This document shows positions 51,668 to 60,929 of a stretch of DNA of 64,000 bases, piece after piece. The notes beneath the pieces are model-generated. The model did not search any database. It saw nothing but the letters and a program-made list of their open reading frames with translations, and was not told the DNA's origin. Made by a program: the position numbers and the translations under genes. This DNA comes from an uncultured Muribaculaceae bacterium (GTDB lineage: Bacteria; Bacteroidota; Bacteroidia; Bacteroidales; Muribaculaceae): positions 1 to 64,000 of the forward strand of contig CAJTWL010000011.1 in the NCBI GenBank assembly GCA_910579845.1, read 5' to 3'. Position 1 is the first letter of the stretch. The number at the start of each line of letters is the position of its first letter.

Positions 51668-53401
51668 ATGTTTTCCATTATGCAATTAATCGGTAAGCCG
51701 GATTTCAATCCGGCGTTGGTTACGGCATTGAAGAATTATAATGCCGCAAAATTTCGTAGTGATGTAGTCGCCGGGATCGTTGTAGGCATTGTGGCATTGC
51801 CATTGGCGATAGCATTTGCCATCGCATCAGGTGTGAGCCCTACGGTGGGTCTTATTACTGCGGTAATCGGTGGTTTTCTTGTATCTGCATTCGGAGGCAA
51901 CTCCGTACAGATCGGAGGTCCTACAGGCGCATTCATTGTAATTATTGCCAATATCATTCAGTTATATGGATTCACAGGTCTTGCCATAGCCACATTTATG
52001 GCAGGCTGTATACTTCTGCTTATGGGTTTCTTCAAACTCGGTACAATCATCAAGTTTATACCATACCCTATAGTTGTAGGCTTTACAGCAGGTATCGCGC
52101 TGACAATCTTTTCCACACAGATGCCTGACTTCTTCGGATTGACAATAAACGAGCCTATTCCGGGGGATTTTATAGGTAAATGGAAAGTTTATGTCGCTAA
52201 CTTCGGAAGTGTGGATATTACAACTTTAGGAGTAGGTCTTGTGTCATTGCTGATAATTATATTCACCCCCAGGATTTCCCAGCGCATCCCCGGAGCTTTG
52301 ACAGCAATAGTGCTTGTTACGCTGGCTGTGTGGATTATGCGTGAGATGTTCGGGATTACCGGCATACAGACTATCGGTGACCGTTTCGGTGAACTGACTC
52401 CCGCCCTTCCCGAGGCAACTAAAATAAGCCTGAATATGGAGTCGGTGAATCTCCTTCTTCCATCTGCATTTACCATAGCCATGCTGGGCGCCATAGAGAG
52501 TCTGCTCAGTGCCACGGTAGCTGACGGACGTACCGGAGACCGCACAAATTGTAATACAGAGCTGATAGGGCAGGGAATAGCAAATGTCGTTGTGCCGATA
52601 TTTGGCGGAATACCGGTCACAGGCGCTATAGCGCGTACGATGACCAATATTACCAACGGTGGACGTACCCCGGTTGCCGGAATCATCCACGCGGTTGTAC
52701 TTCTTGCCGTGTTTATGTTCGCGATGCCGTTGATAAATCTTGTGCCTATGTCATGTCTTGCGGCAGTACTGATAATGGTAAGCTACAATATGAGCGGCTG
52801 GCGCACAGTAGTAGGTATGGCAAACAATCCTATGGGTGATATATGGGTGTTGATTGTTACTTTCCTGCTCACGGTGATCTTCAACCTTACGATAGCTATC
52901 GAGATCGGTCTGTTGCTGGCTGTAGTGGTATTCCTGCGCCGAATTACGGAGAATACCACCATCAAGGTATATGGGGAGCAATTGGATGCCGCGGCGGGCA
53001 CGGATATGAGCAAGCATGAGGTGCTTGATCTTGTTCATGGAGTGTCGGTGTATGAGATCGACGGTCCGTTCTTCTTCGGTGCCGCGACAAAGTTTGACGA
53101 GATAATGCGCTCGAGTGCTCAGGAGAAACCTGTTGTACGTATAATCCGTATGCGTAAGGTTCCGTTTATCGATTCCACAGGTCTGCATAATCTGCAGATT
53201 CTTATCGAGTCTTCACAAAGCGAGGATATACAGATCGTGCTCTCCGGTGTGCGTGATAATGTAAGAGAGGCTCTGCACAAAGCCGGAATAGATACACTGA
53301 TAGGAGGAGAACGTATCTGTGATCACATATCGAAAGCCGTGCGGGTCGCAAACGCAATTGCGGAGGAGCACAATACCGCGGTTTCCGTGAGTCCCGCATG
53401 A
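51668..53401 (+). CDS. SulP-family anion transporter with STAS domain
   Basis: The 577-residue inner-membrane protein has 10-12 hydrophobic segments in the first 420 residues, with SulP motifs such as VAGIVVGIVALPLAIAFAIA and GGIPVTGAIARTMTN. A cytoplasmic STAS domain (about 440-560) contains VPFIDSTGLHNL. SulP proteins carry sulphate, bicarbonate or dicarboxylates; the substrate is not clear. A Bacteroidota -7 box TAATTTTG lies about 95 bp before the ATG. Confidence 0.93.
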   Translation: MFSIMQLIGKPDFNPALVTALKNYNAAKFRSDVVAGIVVGIVALPLAIAFAIASGVSPTVGLITAVIGGFLVSAFGGNSVQIGGPTGAFIVIIANIIQLYGFTGLAIATFMAGCILLLMGFFKLGTIIKFIPYPIVVGFTAGIALTIFSTQMPDFFGLTINEPIPGDFIGKWKVYVANFGSVDITTLGVGLVSLLIIIFTPRISQRIPGALTAIVLVTLAVWIMREMFGITGIQTIGDRFGELTPALPEATKISLNMESVNLLLPSAFTIAMLGAIESLLSATVADGRTGDRTNCNTELIGQGIANVVVPIFGGIPVTGAIARTMTNITNGGRTPVAGIIHAVVLLAVFMFAMPLINLVPMSCLAAVLIMVSYNMSGWRTVVGMANNPMGDIWVLIVTFLLTVIFNLTIAIEIGLLLAVVVFLRRITENTTIKVYGEQLDAAAGTDMSKHEVLDLVHGVSVYEIDGPFFFGAATKFDEIMRSSAQEKPVVRIIRMRKVPFIDSTGLHNLQILIESSQSEDIQIVLSGVRDNVREALHKAGIDTLIGGERICDHISKAVRVANAIAEEHNTAVSVSPA

Positions 53402-53447
53402 TAAAAATGAATAGATTTTAGTTAATCCAATCTAATACAGAAGCAAT

Positions 53448-53843
53448 ATGGTAAACTTAAATGAATTCAGCAAAGGAATACAGCATGTCGGTATTCCAAG
53501 TTCGGATGTTGATCGCACGATTGAGTTTTATGAGTCATTGGGATTCGAGGTAGTGTTGATGACATCCAATAAACCGAACGATGACAAGGTGGCTTTTCTT
53601 AAGATGGGTAATCTTGTCATAGAGTCTTATGGCAATCATGACACCGTGAAACGTGTGGGCGCGATAGACCACATAGCCATTGATGTCAAGAATATCGAGA
53701 AGCTCTATGAAGAGATCAAGGCTGCCGGCTATCGTTTTGCGGAACCGGGACTGCAGTCGCTTCCCTTCTGGGATAATGGAATAAAGTATTTCATCATTCT
53801 TGGTCCTGACGATGAGAAACTGGAATTCTGCGAGATCCTTTAA
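53448..53843 (+). CDS. VOC-superfamily protein (glyoxalase/dioxygenase-like)
   Basis: The 131-residue protein has paired beta-alpha-beta-beta-beta units (HVGIPSSDVDRTIEFYESLGF, then DHIAIDVKNIEKLYEEIKAAG). The metal-binding pattern is His, Glu, His, Glu (the terminal KLEFCEIL carries a likely Glu ligand). The family covers glyoxalase I and related enzymes; the substrate cannot be assigned. It is 46 bp after the SulP gene and ends at a strong terminator. Confidence 0.85.
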   Translation: MVNLNEFSKGIQHVGIPSSDVDRTIEFYESLGFEVVLMTSNKPNDDKVAFLKMGNLVIESYGNHDTVKRVGAIDHIAIDVKNIEKLYEEIKAAGYRFAEPGLQSLPFWDNGIKYFIILGPDDEKLEFCEIL

Positions 53844-53854
53844 TTTCGTACAAA

Positions 53855-53889
53855 CATAAAAAGAAGCGCTTTAAGCGCTTCTTTTTATG
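53855..53889. terminator. bidirectional terminator between VOC and fructokinase genes
   Basis: CATAAAAAGAAGCGCT pairs perfectly with AGCGCTTCTTTTTATG around a 3-nt loop, giving T runs on both strands between convergent genes. Confidence 0.9.
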
Positions 53890-53943
53890 TTTATGGTAAA
53901 ACGGCATTGAAAAACCGTTTGAATGTCGTTATGAGTGCCGTAT

Positions 53944-54804
53944 TTACTTGTATGAGGGCATTGCACCGTGTCGTGTGCATACAAATGCCGATACCTCTAC
54001 GGCTTTCTTGTGGGCGTCGCGGATACTCTTGCCGTCAAGAAGCTCTGAAATGAACGCGCCTGTGAATGAATCGCCTGCACCTACAGTGTCGGCGACCTCA
54101 ACCTTCGGAGTTGGTACCCATGAAGTCTCTTCGTCGGCAAACACATAGCTGCCTGTGGCGCCCATGGTTTCCACAACCATCTTGAGTCTGTACATATCTT
54201 TCAGTTTCCTCAGAGCCTCTTCATCATTCAGCTCCTTCATGCCGAACAAATCTTTGATGACAGCAACCTCCTCATCGTTGATCTTGAGGATGTCGGCTAT
54301 CTTCAGGGATTTGTCGATAACCTCTTTTGAATAGAAATTCTGACGGAGATTGATGTCGAATACCTTAAGAGTCTTTTCAGGAACCGTCTCGAGGAATTTG
54401 TGGATGGTTTCGTAAGACTTGCCGTTACGCTGGGCGAGTGCGCCGAAACATACGGCGTCGCATTCCTTGGCGAGCGTTTCCATCTCCGGAGTGAAAGGTA
54501 TATAATCCCATGCCACACCCTTGCAGATTTCGTAATTAGGCACTCCTTTTTCATCGAGAGTAACCTTTACTGTACCTGTCGGTTTGTCGATTACGGGAAT
54601 GATGAATTTTACACCTTTCTCCTTGAGATTTTCCAGAATCTCTTTGCCTAATTCATCGTTTCCGACAGCGCTGACGCCCCAACCTTCATTGTCGGCTACC
54701 TGAGCCGCGTGATAAGCGAAGTTGCAGGGTGCGCCCCCGAGTTTCTTGCCGTCGGGAAGCATGTCCCAGAGCACTTCACCGAGTCCTACTATTTTCTTTT
54801 TCAT
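53944..54804 (-). CDS. PfkB-family fructokinase-like sugar kinase
   Basis: The 286-residue protein has the PfkB fold: N-terminal GEVLWDMLPDGKKLGGAPCNFAYHA and the C-terminal signature DTVGAGDSFTGAF near 240 (catalytic Asp). LGGAPCNFA matches bacterial fructokinases. It lies 24 bp downstream of a sorbitol dehydrogenase-like gene, so a polyol to fructose to fructose 6-phosphate route is inferred. Confidence 0.87.
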   Translation of the reverse strand: MKKKIVGLGEVLWDMLPDGKKLGGAPCNFAYHAAQVADNEGWGVSAVGNDELGKEILENLKEKGVKFIIPVIDKPTGTVKVTLDEKGVPNYEICKGVAWDYIPFTPEMETLAKECDAVCFGALAQRNGKSYETIHKFLETVPEKTLKVFDINLRQNFYSKEVIDKSLKIADILKINDEEVAVIKDLFGMKELNDEEALRKLKDMYRLKMVVETMGATGSYVFADEETSWVPTPKVEVADTVGAGDSFTGAFISELLDGKSIRDAHKKAVEVSAFVCTRHGAMPSYK

Positions 54805-54828
54805 AATTTAAGAGTATCAGATTTTAAA

Positions 54829-55860
54829 TCAATCGTCGAGTGAGATCATGACTTTCATGCATTGCTCGGCATTGTTGTCGATGCAGTGATAGGCATCTTC
54901 ATAGTCGGTGAATTTGAAGCGTTGTGTAACAAGGGGCTCTACTTTCAGACGACCGTCGGCAAGCATTTCTGAAGCAAGTACATAATCCTCATGTTTGTAC
55001 ATCATCGAACCTATTATGCGGAGCTCATGCTCATCAAGTTCTGCAAAATTGACATAAGGAGGTTTTGAGAACACAGCCACAATAACTATGTCGCTTCCCT
55101 TCTCGATGTTTGCCACAAGGTCAGTAATACATGGCTGAGCACCGGAAACCTCAAATGCAGCCTGGAATCCTTCGTCTCCGAAGACACGTTTTACAGCATC
55201 CTTGAAAGATTCTTTCATAGTGTTTGCAGTGTTTTCGATTCCGCACTCTTTGGCTTTGGCGAGACGCAGATCACTGATATCGGTGATAAGCACTTTTTTT
55301 GCCCCGCGACCGAGCACGCATTGGGCTACGAGGTTACCGATTGTTCCGGCACCTGTGATAACCACATTCTTACCTTTCACGTCTGTACGGCCTGAAGCGT
55401 GTACACCTACAGCACAAGGCTCCATTACAGCAATCTCCTCATATGAAAGTTTGCTGTCAGCCTTTACGATGCGGTCTTCGGGAACAATAAAATAGCGTTG
55501 TGCGCATCCGGGAGCCTGAAATCCCTGAACACGCAGTTCCTCGCATACATTGTAGCGTCCTTTCTTGCAGGGACCGCATTTTCCGCATACGAGCTGAGGA
55601 CGTGCGGAAGCCTTGTCTCCCGGTTTGACAGCTGTGACATCTTTACCGACGGCAATTACTTCAGCGCCGTATTCATGACCCTGTATTACAGGGTAAGTCA
55701 CAAACGGATGTTGGCCGCGCCATACATGAATATCACTGCCGCATACGCCAATATTGTGTACTTTAAGAAGAATCTCGTTATCTTTTAACATTGCGGGGGT
55801 GAGTTCCTCAACCTCCACGAACTCGATCTTGCCGGGTTCAACTACTCTTTGCTGTAACAT
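54829..55860 (-). CDS. zinc-dependent polyol (sorbitol-type) dehydrogenase
   Basis: The 343-residue medium-chain dehydrogenase has the catalytic zinc site in VCGSDIHVWRG and GHEYGAEVIAVG, the structural zinc motif CGKCGPCKKGRYNVC near 92-106, and a Rossmann segment, GAGTIGNLVAQ near 172. It resembles sorbitol/threonine dehydrogenases. The 24-bp gap to the fructokinase supports one operon. Confidence 0.85.
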   Translation of the reverse strand: MLQQRVVEPGKIEFVEVEELTPAMLKDNEILLKVHNIGVCGSDIHVWRGQHPFVTYPVIQGHEYGAEVIAVGKDVTAVKPGDKASARPQLVCGKCGPCKKGRYNVCEELRVQGFQAPGCAQRYFIVPEDRIVKADSKLSYEEIAVMEPCAVGVHASGRTDVKGKNVVITGAGTIGNLVAQCVLGRGAKKVLITDISDLRLAKAKECGIENTANTMKESFKDAVKRVFGDEGFQAAFEVSGAQPCITDLVANIEKGSDIVIVAVFSKPPYVNFAELDEHELRIIGSMMYKHEDYVLASEMLADGRLKVEPLVTQRFKFTDYEDAYHCIDNNAEQCMKVMISLDD

Positions 55861-55894
55861 ATCTTTTTTTAAATTTAAAATTCAAAATTAATGT

Positions 55895-55940
55895 AGGGTC
55901 TTTAAGGTCTTTGGGGTCTTTAAGGACCTTAAGGACTTTA
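55895..55940. repeat. 9-bp-period repeat array, locus 3
   Basis: AGGGTCTTTAAGGTCTTTG and the following TTAAGGACCTTAAGGACTTT fill most of the gap between the dehydrogenase start and the FAD protein stop, directly abutting the 32-bp AT-rich repeat. Confidence 0.8.
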
Positions 55941-55972
55941 ATTATGCATTATGCATTCTACATTTTACATTT
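55941..55972. repeat. 32-bp AT-rich repeat, copy 2
   Basis: ATTATGCATTATGCATTC continuing to ...TTACATTT is the exact complement of 51443-51474. It reaches into the FAD protein stop codon. Confidence 0.8.
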
Positions 55973-57278
55973 AATTCTTCAGGTTGGTGCCGTAGCCGAG
56001 CAGTATGTCGCGCAGTTCGGTGGTGTCCACACCTGAAACCGGAGTGTTCTCTTTGAGGCTCAGTGCCGCTGCTGTACCTGCCGCCTGACCTATACCCATC
56101 ACTGATGCCATGACACGCAACGAAGCTGATGCCACACCATCTGCAGAGAGATTACGTCCTGCCACCAGCAGATTGGGGAATTCCGGGTTGTAGAGTGAGC
56201 GGTAGGGTACGAAACCGGCGTCTTTCATAAAGCTGCAGGTCTGCTCTGTGCTCTGTGCGGAATGTATATCCACCGGATGGCAGCCGCGAGCCACAGCGTC
56301 TTCAAAGTCCTGGGCGTTCAGGTATTCATTGCCGGTAAGTGTGTGCGCGCCTAATATGCGGCGTGTTTCACGAACACCGGTCTGAATGCCTGTGGCTATA
56401 AGTTCTGCGTCCTTGAACTCAGGAATATATTTGCGGAGAAGTTCCGTATATCTGTGCGCATGCTCACGCAACGTGCAGCTGGCAAGTGTCTGGTCGCGGT
56501 TGTCGATCATGTTCGCCTGCATGCGGGTCATGTTCACCAGAGCTATGCCTTTTGCCATGATGCCGCAATACCACGGACCGCCGAATGTGGGCATATCCTC
56601 TTTCCCCTCCTCGCGCAATTTTGTGAAAAGGTCACGGATACGCAGGTCATGATAGTTCACGCCCTGCTGTGAGTGACGGATCATCGGGAGAGTGTCTGTA
56701 TCTACGTTGGCGAGCATGAATATCAGAGAGGGTGGCTGGGTTTTGCCGGTCATCGGCTGCATGGGCACTTTTGCCATGGCTGCAAGATCGGAATCTCCGG
56801 TAGCGTCTATGAATCGTTTTCCGGCAATTGCTTCGGCACCGTTCTTATTGTCGATGATCACATACTTGATCACATTGCCGTCCATCTCTATTCCTGTGAT
56901 GTAGGAATTGAGATAGAGTGTCACTCCCTCCTCCAGAAGAATTCTCTGGGCGATGAGTTTATATTTTTCAGGAGAGAATGTAATGTTTCCGAGAGGTTTC
57001 TCCTCACGGGCACCTCCGACCTCGATCAGCCGTTCCACAAATTTCCATGGAAGTCCGTCGTTGATTCTGCGTCCGTTATAATTGAATACGCTGATAGGGT
57101 TGACATAAGCATTTGTAGCCATACCGCCCAGGAAGTCATATCTTTCGATAACAGCCACCTTAGCACCTTGTTTTGCAGCCGCCCAGGCTGCCATTATACC
57201 GCCGGGACCGCCACCGCAGACCACAACGTCATATTCTCCGACTACGGAAATCTCTCTTGTCTGTTGTATTGTTGTCAT
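55971..57278 (-). CDS. FAD-dependent oxidoreductase
   Basis: The 435-residue protein has an N-terminal FAD motif, VVVCGGGPGGIMAAWAAAKQG, then VIERYDFLGGMAT and a second FAD contact RFIDATGDSDLA near 167. It belongs to the FAD_oxidored (PF12831-like) group, often fused or adjacent to secreted or catabolic enzymes in gut Bacteroidota. It has no signal peptide and its substrate is unknown. It shares direction with the polyol operon and the phosphoesterase, but repeats at both flanks separate it from them. Confidence 0.85.
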   Translation of the reverse strand: MTTIQQTREISVVGEYDVVVCGGGPGGIMAAWAAAKQGAKVAVIERYDFLGGMATNAYVNPISVFNYNGRRINDGLPWKFVERLIEVGGAREEKPLGNITFSPEKYKLIAQRILLEEGVTLYLNSYITGIEMDGNVIKYVIIDNKNGAEAIAGKRFIDATGDSDLAAMAKVPMQPMTGKTQPPSLIFMLANVDTDTLPMIRHSQQGVNYHDLRIRDLFTKLREEGKEDMPTFGGPWYCGIMAKGIALVNMTRMQANMIDNRDQTLASCTLREHAHRYTELLRKYIPEFKDAELIATGIQTGVRETRRILGAHTLTGNEYLNAQDFEDAVARGCHPVDIHSAQSTEQTCSFMKDAGFVPYRSLYNPEFPNLLVAGRNLSADGVASASLRVMASVMGIGQAAGTAAALSLKENTPVSGVDTTELRDILLGYGTNLKN

Positions 57279-57290
57279 ATGTTGTATTGT

Positions 57291-57333
57291 TAAGGAGTTT
57301 TAAGGTCTTTAAGGAGTTTAGGGAGTTTAAGGA
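57291..57333. repeat. 9-bp-period repeat array, locus 4
   Basis: TAAGGAGTTTTAAGGTCTTT and further variants (GGAGTTTA, GGAACAAAG) occupy the region upstream of the FAD protein gene. Confidence 0.75.
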
Positions 57334-57424
57334 ACAAAGAATTGAACAACTTCTAAGTCAAACCCGGTTAAACTCAAATTAAATCCAAATCAAACTCCAG
57401 ATTAAAAATTTCAAATCTTAATTT

Positions 57425-59134
57425 TTATCTCCGATAGTCTTTTCGGTCGAATCCGGCAGGGCGTCTGAAGCTTTCTTTCCATACGTTGCCGAATCGGTCT
57501 TTCAAGGTTATCTCTATTGTCTTGTCGGGAGTATCCGCATGCACTACGAATATACGGCGGTCGCGCGGTATGCCGTAGCTTTCAGGCCACATGTCACACC
57601 AGTTGGTACGACCTATAAGGTATGTTGCTGTATATAGCGGGTTTATACCCCATGTGTTTTCTACAACGAGTTGTTTGCCGTTTTCCGTCGCTTCCAGAGA
57701 GCCTTCTGGATCCCAGCTGAATACGGATACCATCACGCTGTTTTCAGGATATTCCGAATAATCTGTGATGTCAGGATAATGCATTTTGAAATTGCGGGCT
57801 TCGCCGTTAGTAGCAAACCATTCTTTGACCTTGTTCATGTCAAATGCATAGAACTGTTTGTCAACCGGATATTCAAACGGCTCGAAATGCCAGTCTATCT
57901 TCTTGCCGTTGGCGTTGAATATCTGATAACCTACAGGATTCCCGTCCGGGGCAAGATTCTTACCGCCGAAAGCGGAATTCCACCACCAGCTTCCGCATGC
58001 TCCCACCACAGTGTGGTCCCATACTGTGTTCTCGAACCCTTCGGGCGAGGGACAAAGAGCATTCATATGAGTGTGTCCAGTCAGGAAATGAACATCTTTA
58101 TAAGGTGCGAGAATGCGTTGCAGATCAGCCACGTTCTCTTTATTTGCCTTAACGTAGACTTCATTCTTGCTTCCAGGTTTCTCACCAACTGTATGGCGGA
58201 ACATCGGGCAATGGAAGGCTATGAATACCGGGGTGTCCTTCTCTTTCAGCTGTGCGAGGTCCTTCTCGAGCCATTCCAGCTGTTCAGGAGTTATCCGTTC
58301 CTCATAGTTTCGCGCACCTGTTATATCCTTGTTTATCTTCTGGGTCGGCGACGGCTTGTTGATGTAATATACGTTGTCGAGTACTACATAATGCACCCCT
58401 CCGATATTGAAAGAGTAATATCTTGGACCGAACGCTTTCATATAGGGCTTTGCGGCACGGAAATCCATATCCGGACCTTGGACGGCTCCGCCGTCATTGT
58501 CATGATTGCCTGTGGTATTGAATAGTGCTGTCGGATAACTGCAGTCGTTGAGTGTTTTGCGGAAATCACCTATGGTGTAGAGGTTTTCATACCAGAAACT
58601 GTCCCAGGATGCGTCTCCGAGGTTAAGTGTGTAGGTGGGAATGCCCTCTTTATTGTTATCCGACACCACCTTTCTAAGCCGTTCGACATAAGGGTTAGAG
58701 AAATCCTCCACATCATTGCGCTCGTTTGCAAGATGTATGTCTGTGATAACAATCATCCGGTGTTTGTCATTCTCCTCTCTATTAAGCAGGAAATCATGTC
58801 GTTCCGTACTTTGGGGATCCTCTGTCAGGTCTGCCCAGAACTGTGGCACCACTTCATCGTACGGAGCCATATATCCCGATGGTATAGTGATGAATACTTG
58901 CCCGTTTTTCTTCTCCGACTTGAGTCTGTAGATGCCGTTCCTGTCTGTTTTAGTGAGCAGGTATCCGTCTGATACCACAACGTCCGCCACCGGCTTGCCG
59001 TCACATTCCACGACCCCGGTTACGGTAGCTCCTTTGGGATTGCCGGTCTTGAGTGCGGACCTGAAGGTAGACTGGGCTGTCGCGACTGAGGATATGAGCG
59101 TCAGTGCCGTACAGAATATTATTTTACGATTCAT
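57425..59134 (-). CDS. secreted calcineurin-like phosphoesterase
   Basis: The 569-residue protein has a signal peptide (MNRKIIFCTALTLISSVATAQ). An N-terminal beta-sandwich domain (about 36-115, GVVECDGKPVADVVVSDG) is followed by a metallophosphatase core with VITDIHL near 128, NLGDASWD, TGNHD near 212 and GHTHMN near 356. The C-terminal beta domain (about 460-569) completes the calcineurin-like phosphoesterase layout. Export to the periplasm or beyond is predicted. The MBL-fold lipoprotein gene lies 21 bp upstream, suggesting an operon. Confidence 0.9.
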   Translation of the reverse strand: MNRKIIFCTALTLISSVATAQSTFRSALKTGNPKGATVTGVVECDGKPVADVVVSDGYLLTKTDRNGIYRLKSEKKNGQVFITIPSGYMAPYDEVVPQFWADLTEDPQSTERHDFLLNREENDKHRMIVITDIHLANERNDVEDFSNPYVERLRKVVSDNNKEGIPTYTLNLGDASWDSFWYENLYTIGDFRKTLNDCSYPTALFNTTGNHDNDGGAVQGPDMDFRAAKPYMKAFGPRYYSFNIGGVHYVVLDNVYYINKPSPTQKINKDITGARNYEERITPEQLEWLEKDLAQLKEKDTPVFIAFHCPMFRHTVGEKPGSKNEVYVKANKENVADLQRILAPYKDVHFLTGHTHMNALCPSPEGFENTVWDHTVVGACGSWWWNSAFGGKNLAPDGNPVGYQIFNANGKKIDWHFEPFEYPVDKQFYAFDMNKVKEWFATNGEARNFKMHYPDITDYSEYPENSVMVSVFSWDPEGSLEATENGKQLVVENTWGINPLYTATYLIGRTNWCDMWPESYGIPRDRRIFVVHADTPDKTIEITLKDRFGNVWKESFRRPAGFDRKDYRR

Positions 59135-59155
59135 GGTGTCCGAAGTGATATGTTA

Positions 59156-60547
59156 TCAGTAGCTCTTGTAGGTTCCGTAGATAGCTTTTACCTTGTAATC
59201 CTGATTCGTATCGTCAAGTATAAAGACTTTATATTCGCCGTTAGGAGCTACGCGGACAACTATATGACCGTCCCATGATTTGACATTACTGTTATATGGC
59301 GCGAGTTTTGTCTTGTTGCCGGGATCAATGCCTGTAGTGAAGATATTCACGTTAGGTGACACCGCTGTGAATCTGCTGAAAGTTTCCGGTCTTGGCTGTA
59401 CGTCGCGCCACGGACTCACAAGGAGAGTCTTGGGAGCGAGAACCTTCAGCAATTCCGGGCTGTTGGTGTTTGCCGTGCCGTGGTGGCATGCTTTCATCAT
59501 CTCCACCTGTTTTACTACCGGAATAAGCGGAGCTTCGGAGTCAAGCCAGGGTGTTGTGGAGCGGGAATTATACTGGAGGTCTCCTGCGGTGAAATAGTCG
59601 AATTTACCGAATTTGAGCATGAAGCCGACAGAATAGATGTTCTCTTTTGGAGAAGCGGCTTTTATCGCGGTCTGGTCGGGATTCCCTTTTGAATCCAGAG
59701 GGAGATTGCATTTCTTCTCCTGACCGGATCCGGTCCAGTACCAGCCGCCGGCGCACAGAATGCGTATGTCGAAACTATCATATTTTGAAGGATTGTAGTT
59801 CATCACAACCTGATCGTTATGACCTACATTTGCCGGTTCATAGACAGTACCTTTTGTTTTTTTGGTCCAGTCCAGGAATTTGATATAGTCTTTAAAACGC
59901 GCTTCGCCTGAACGGTTGATCGGTGTGGTGTAACCGCGATCTATAATCTTCTTGAAATCAAGAAGAGTGCCCACTTCATTAATTCCGTTCAGATAGAAAT
60001 CACCGTCCGGATGCTTTTTGACAGCCACCGAGACAGGGCATATCTTGGCATAAGTCTCAGGGAAGTTGCCCATATGGTCGGTATCGAAATGAGAGTTCAT
60101 CCAATAGTCTACTGTTTTCCCATGAGGGTTGAAATGCTTTACATAATCAGCTATCGCGGTTCCCGAAGATATGTTGCCGTTGGGACGGTAAGCAAGCGGC
60201 AGCTCCGCTATGCCGTTGGTCTGACAAACCTTTTCAGTGAGCAGAGAACCGGCTGCATCTACAAGAAGAGTTGTTCCGTCGGGGAGGATGAAGAGATATG
60301 ATTCTCCGCGACCTGTACTGATCGAGTGAATGTCGAGAGTCCCTTCTTTCCAGGCCGGTAAAACTTCGCCGATTTTGGCTGAGAAATACTCTGTCGGTTC
60401 TGAAGTTCCGCCACCGGGATTTGGAGTGGGATCTGGGGTTGGGTTAACAGGTGATACGGGATCATCGCCACCACATGCCACCGCGGCAATTGTCAGTCCG
60501 CTGAGTAATCCGCAAAGGGTAAAGATTTTAAAGTTTTTTATTTTCAT
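59156..60547 (-). CDS. lipoprotein with MBL-fold hydrolase domain
   Basis: The 463-residue protein has a lipoprotein signal ending LTIAAVAC (lipobox VAC, Cys25), then a Pro-rich linker (NPTPDPTPNPGGG). The metallo-beta-lactamase fold carries the metal motif SHFDTDHMG near 152 and a later KACHHGT near 355 and TAGDLQY near 318, as in the ComEC/Rec2 C-terminal-like group. Members of that group hydrolyse nucleic acids or phosphodiesters, but this one is anchored in an envelope membrane and its substrate is unknown. It shares an operon with the phosphoesterase. Confidence 0.85.
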   Translation of the reverse strand: MKIKNFKIFTLCGLLSGLTIAAVACGGDDPVSPVNPTPDPTPNPGGGTSEPTEYFSAKIGEVLPAWKEGTLDIHSISTGRGESYLFILPDGTTLLVDAAGSLLTEKVCQTNGIAELPLAYRPNGNISSGTAIADYVKHFNPHGKTVDYWMNSHFDTDHMGNFPETYAKICPVSVAVKKHPDGDFYLNGINEVGTLLDFKKIIDRGYTTPINRSGEARFKDYIKFLDWTKKTKGTVYEPANVGHNDQVVMNYNPSKYDSFDIRILCAGGWYWTGSGQEKKCNLPLDSKGNPDQTAIKAASPKENIYSVGFMLKFGKFDYFTAGDLQYNSRSTTPWLDSEAPLIPVVKQVEMMKACHHGTANTNSPELLKVLAPKTLLVSPWRDVQPRPETFSRFTAVSPNVNIFTTGIDPGNKTKLAPYNSNVKSWDGHIVVRVAPNGEYKVFILDDTNQDYKVKAIYGTYKSY

Positions 60548-60740
60548 GATGCTGTTGAATTATAAAATTTGTATGGATATAAAATTAATAAAATTCAGAT
60601 TAGCAATAAAGATTGAAGGAGATAAATTTCAAAAAATAAAAATGATTTTGCAGAAAACAGGCGGGAACGTTCTCAGAATGCGGTACGGCCTATTCTTGAG
60701 CACCCGGTTCACTGCAATTATTTTATTAAGGATTGCTTAA

Positions 60741-60867
60741 ACCGGACGTTTGGGAGGGCGACTTGTCCCCAAGTCGCCACGAGATAGCAATGTAATACCG
60801 GGTCGCGCTGGGAGTTTGAGACAAACTCCCCTCCCAAGCATCGGGTACAACCTGTATTGTAGGATTA
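60741..60867. repeat. two-hairpin structured repeat, copy 3
   Basis: Hairpin 1 is GGCGACTTG-TCCC-CAAGTCGCC, hairpin 2 is GGGAGTTTG-AGA-CAAACTCCC, and the outer arms ACCGGACGTTTGGGAGG and CCTCCCAAGCATCGGGT pair imperfectly. A third short stem (CCTGTATTGTAGG) follows. It fills the gap before the HEPN gene; the other gap bases (60548-60740) hold no recognisable gene. Confidence 0.9.
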
Positions 60868-60929
60868 CAAGCCCAAAAGAACGAGTTTGAGGCATAAAAG
60901 ATTTAAATGCACTTGTTTATAACAGTTTA

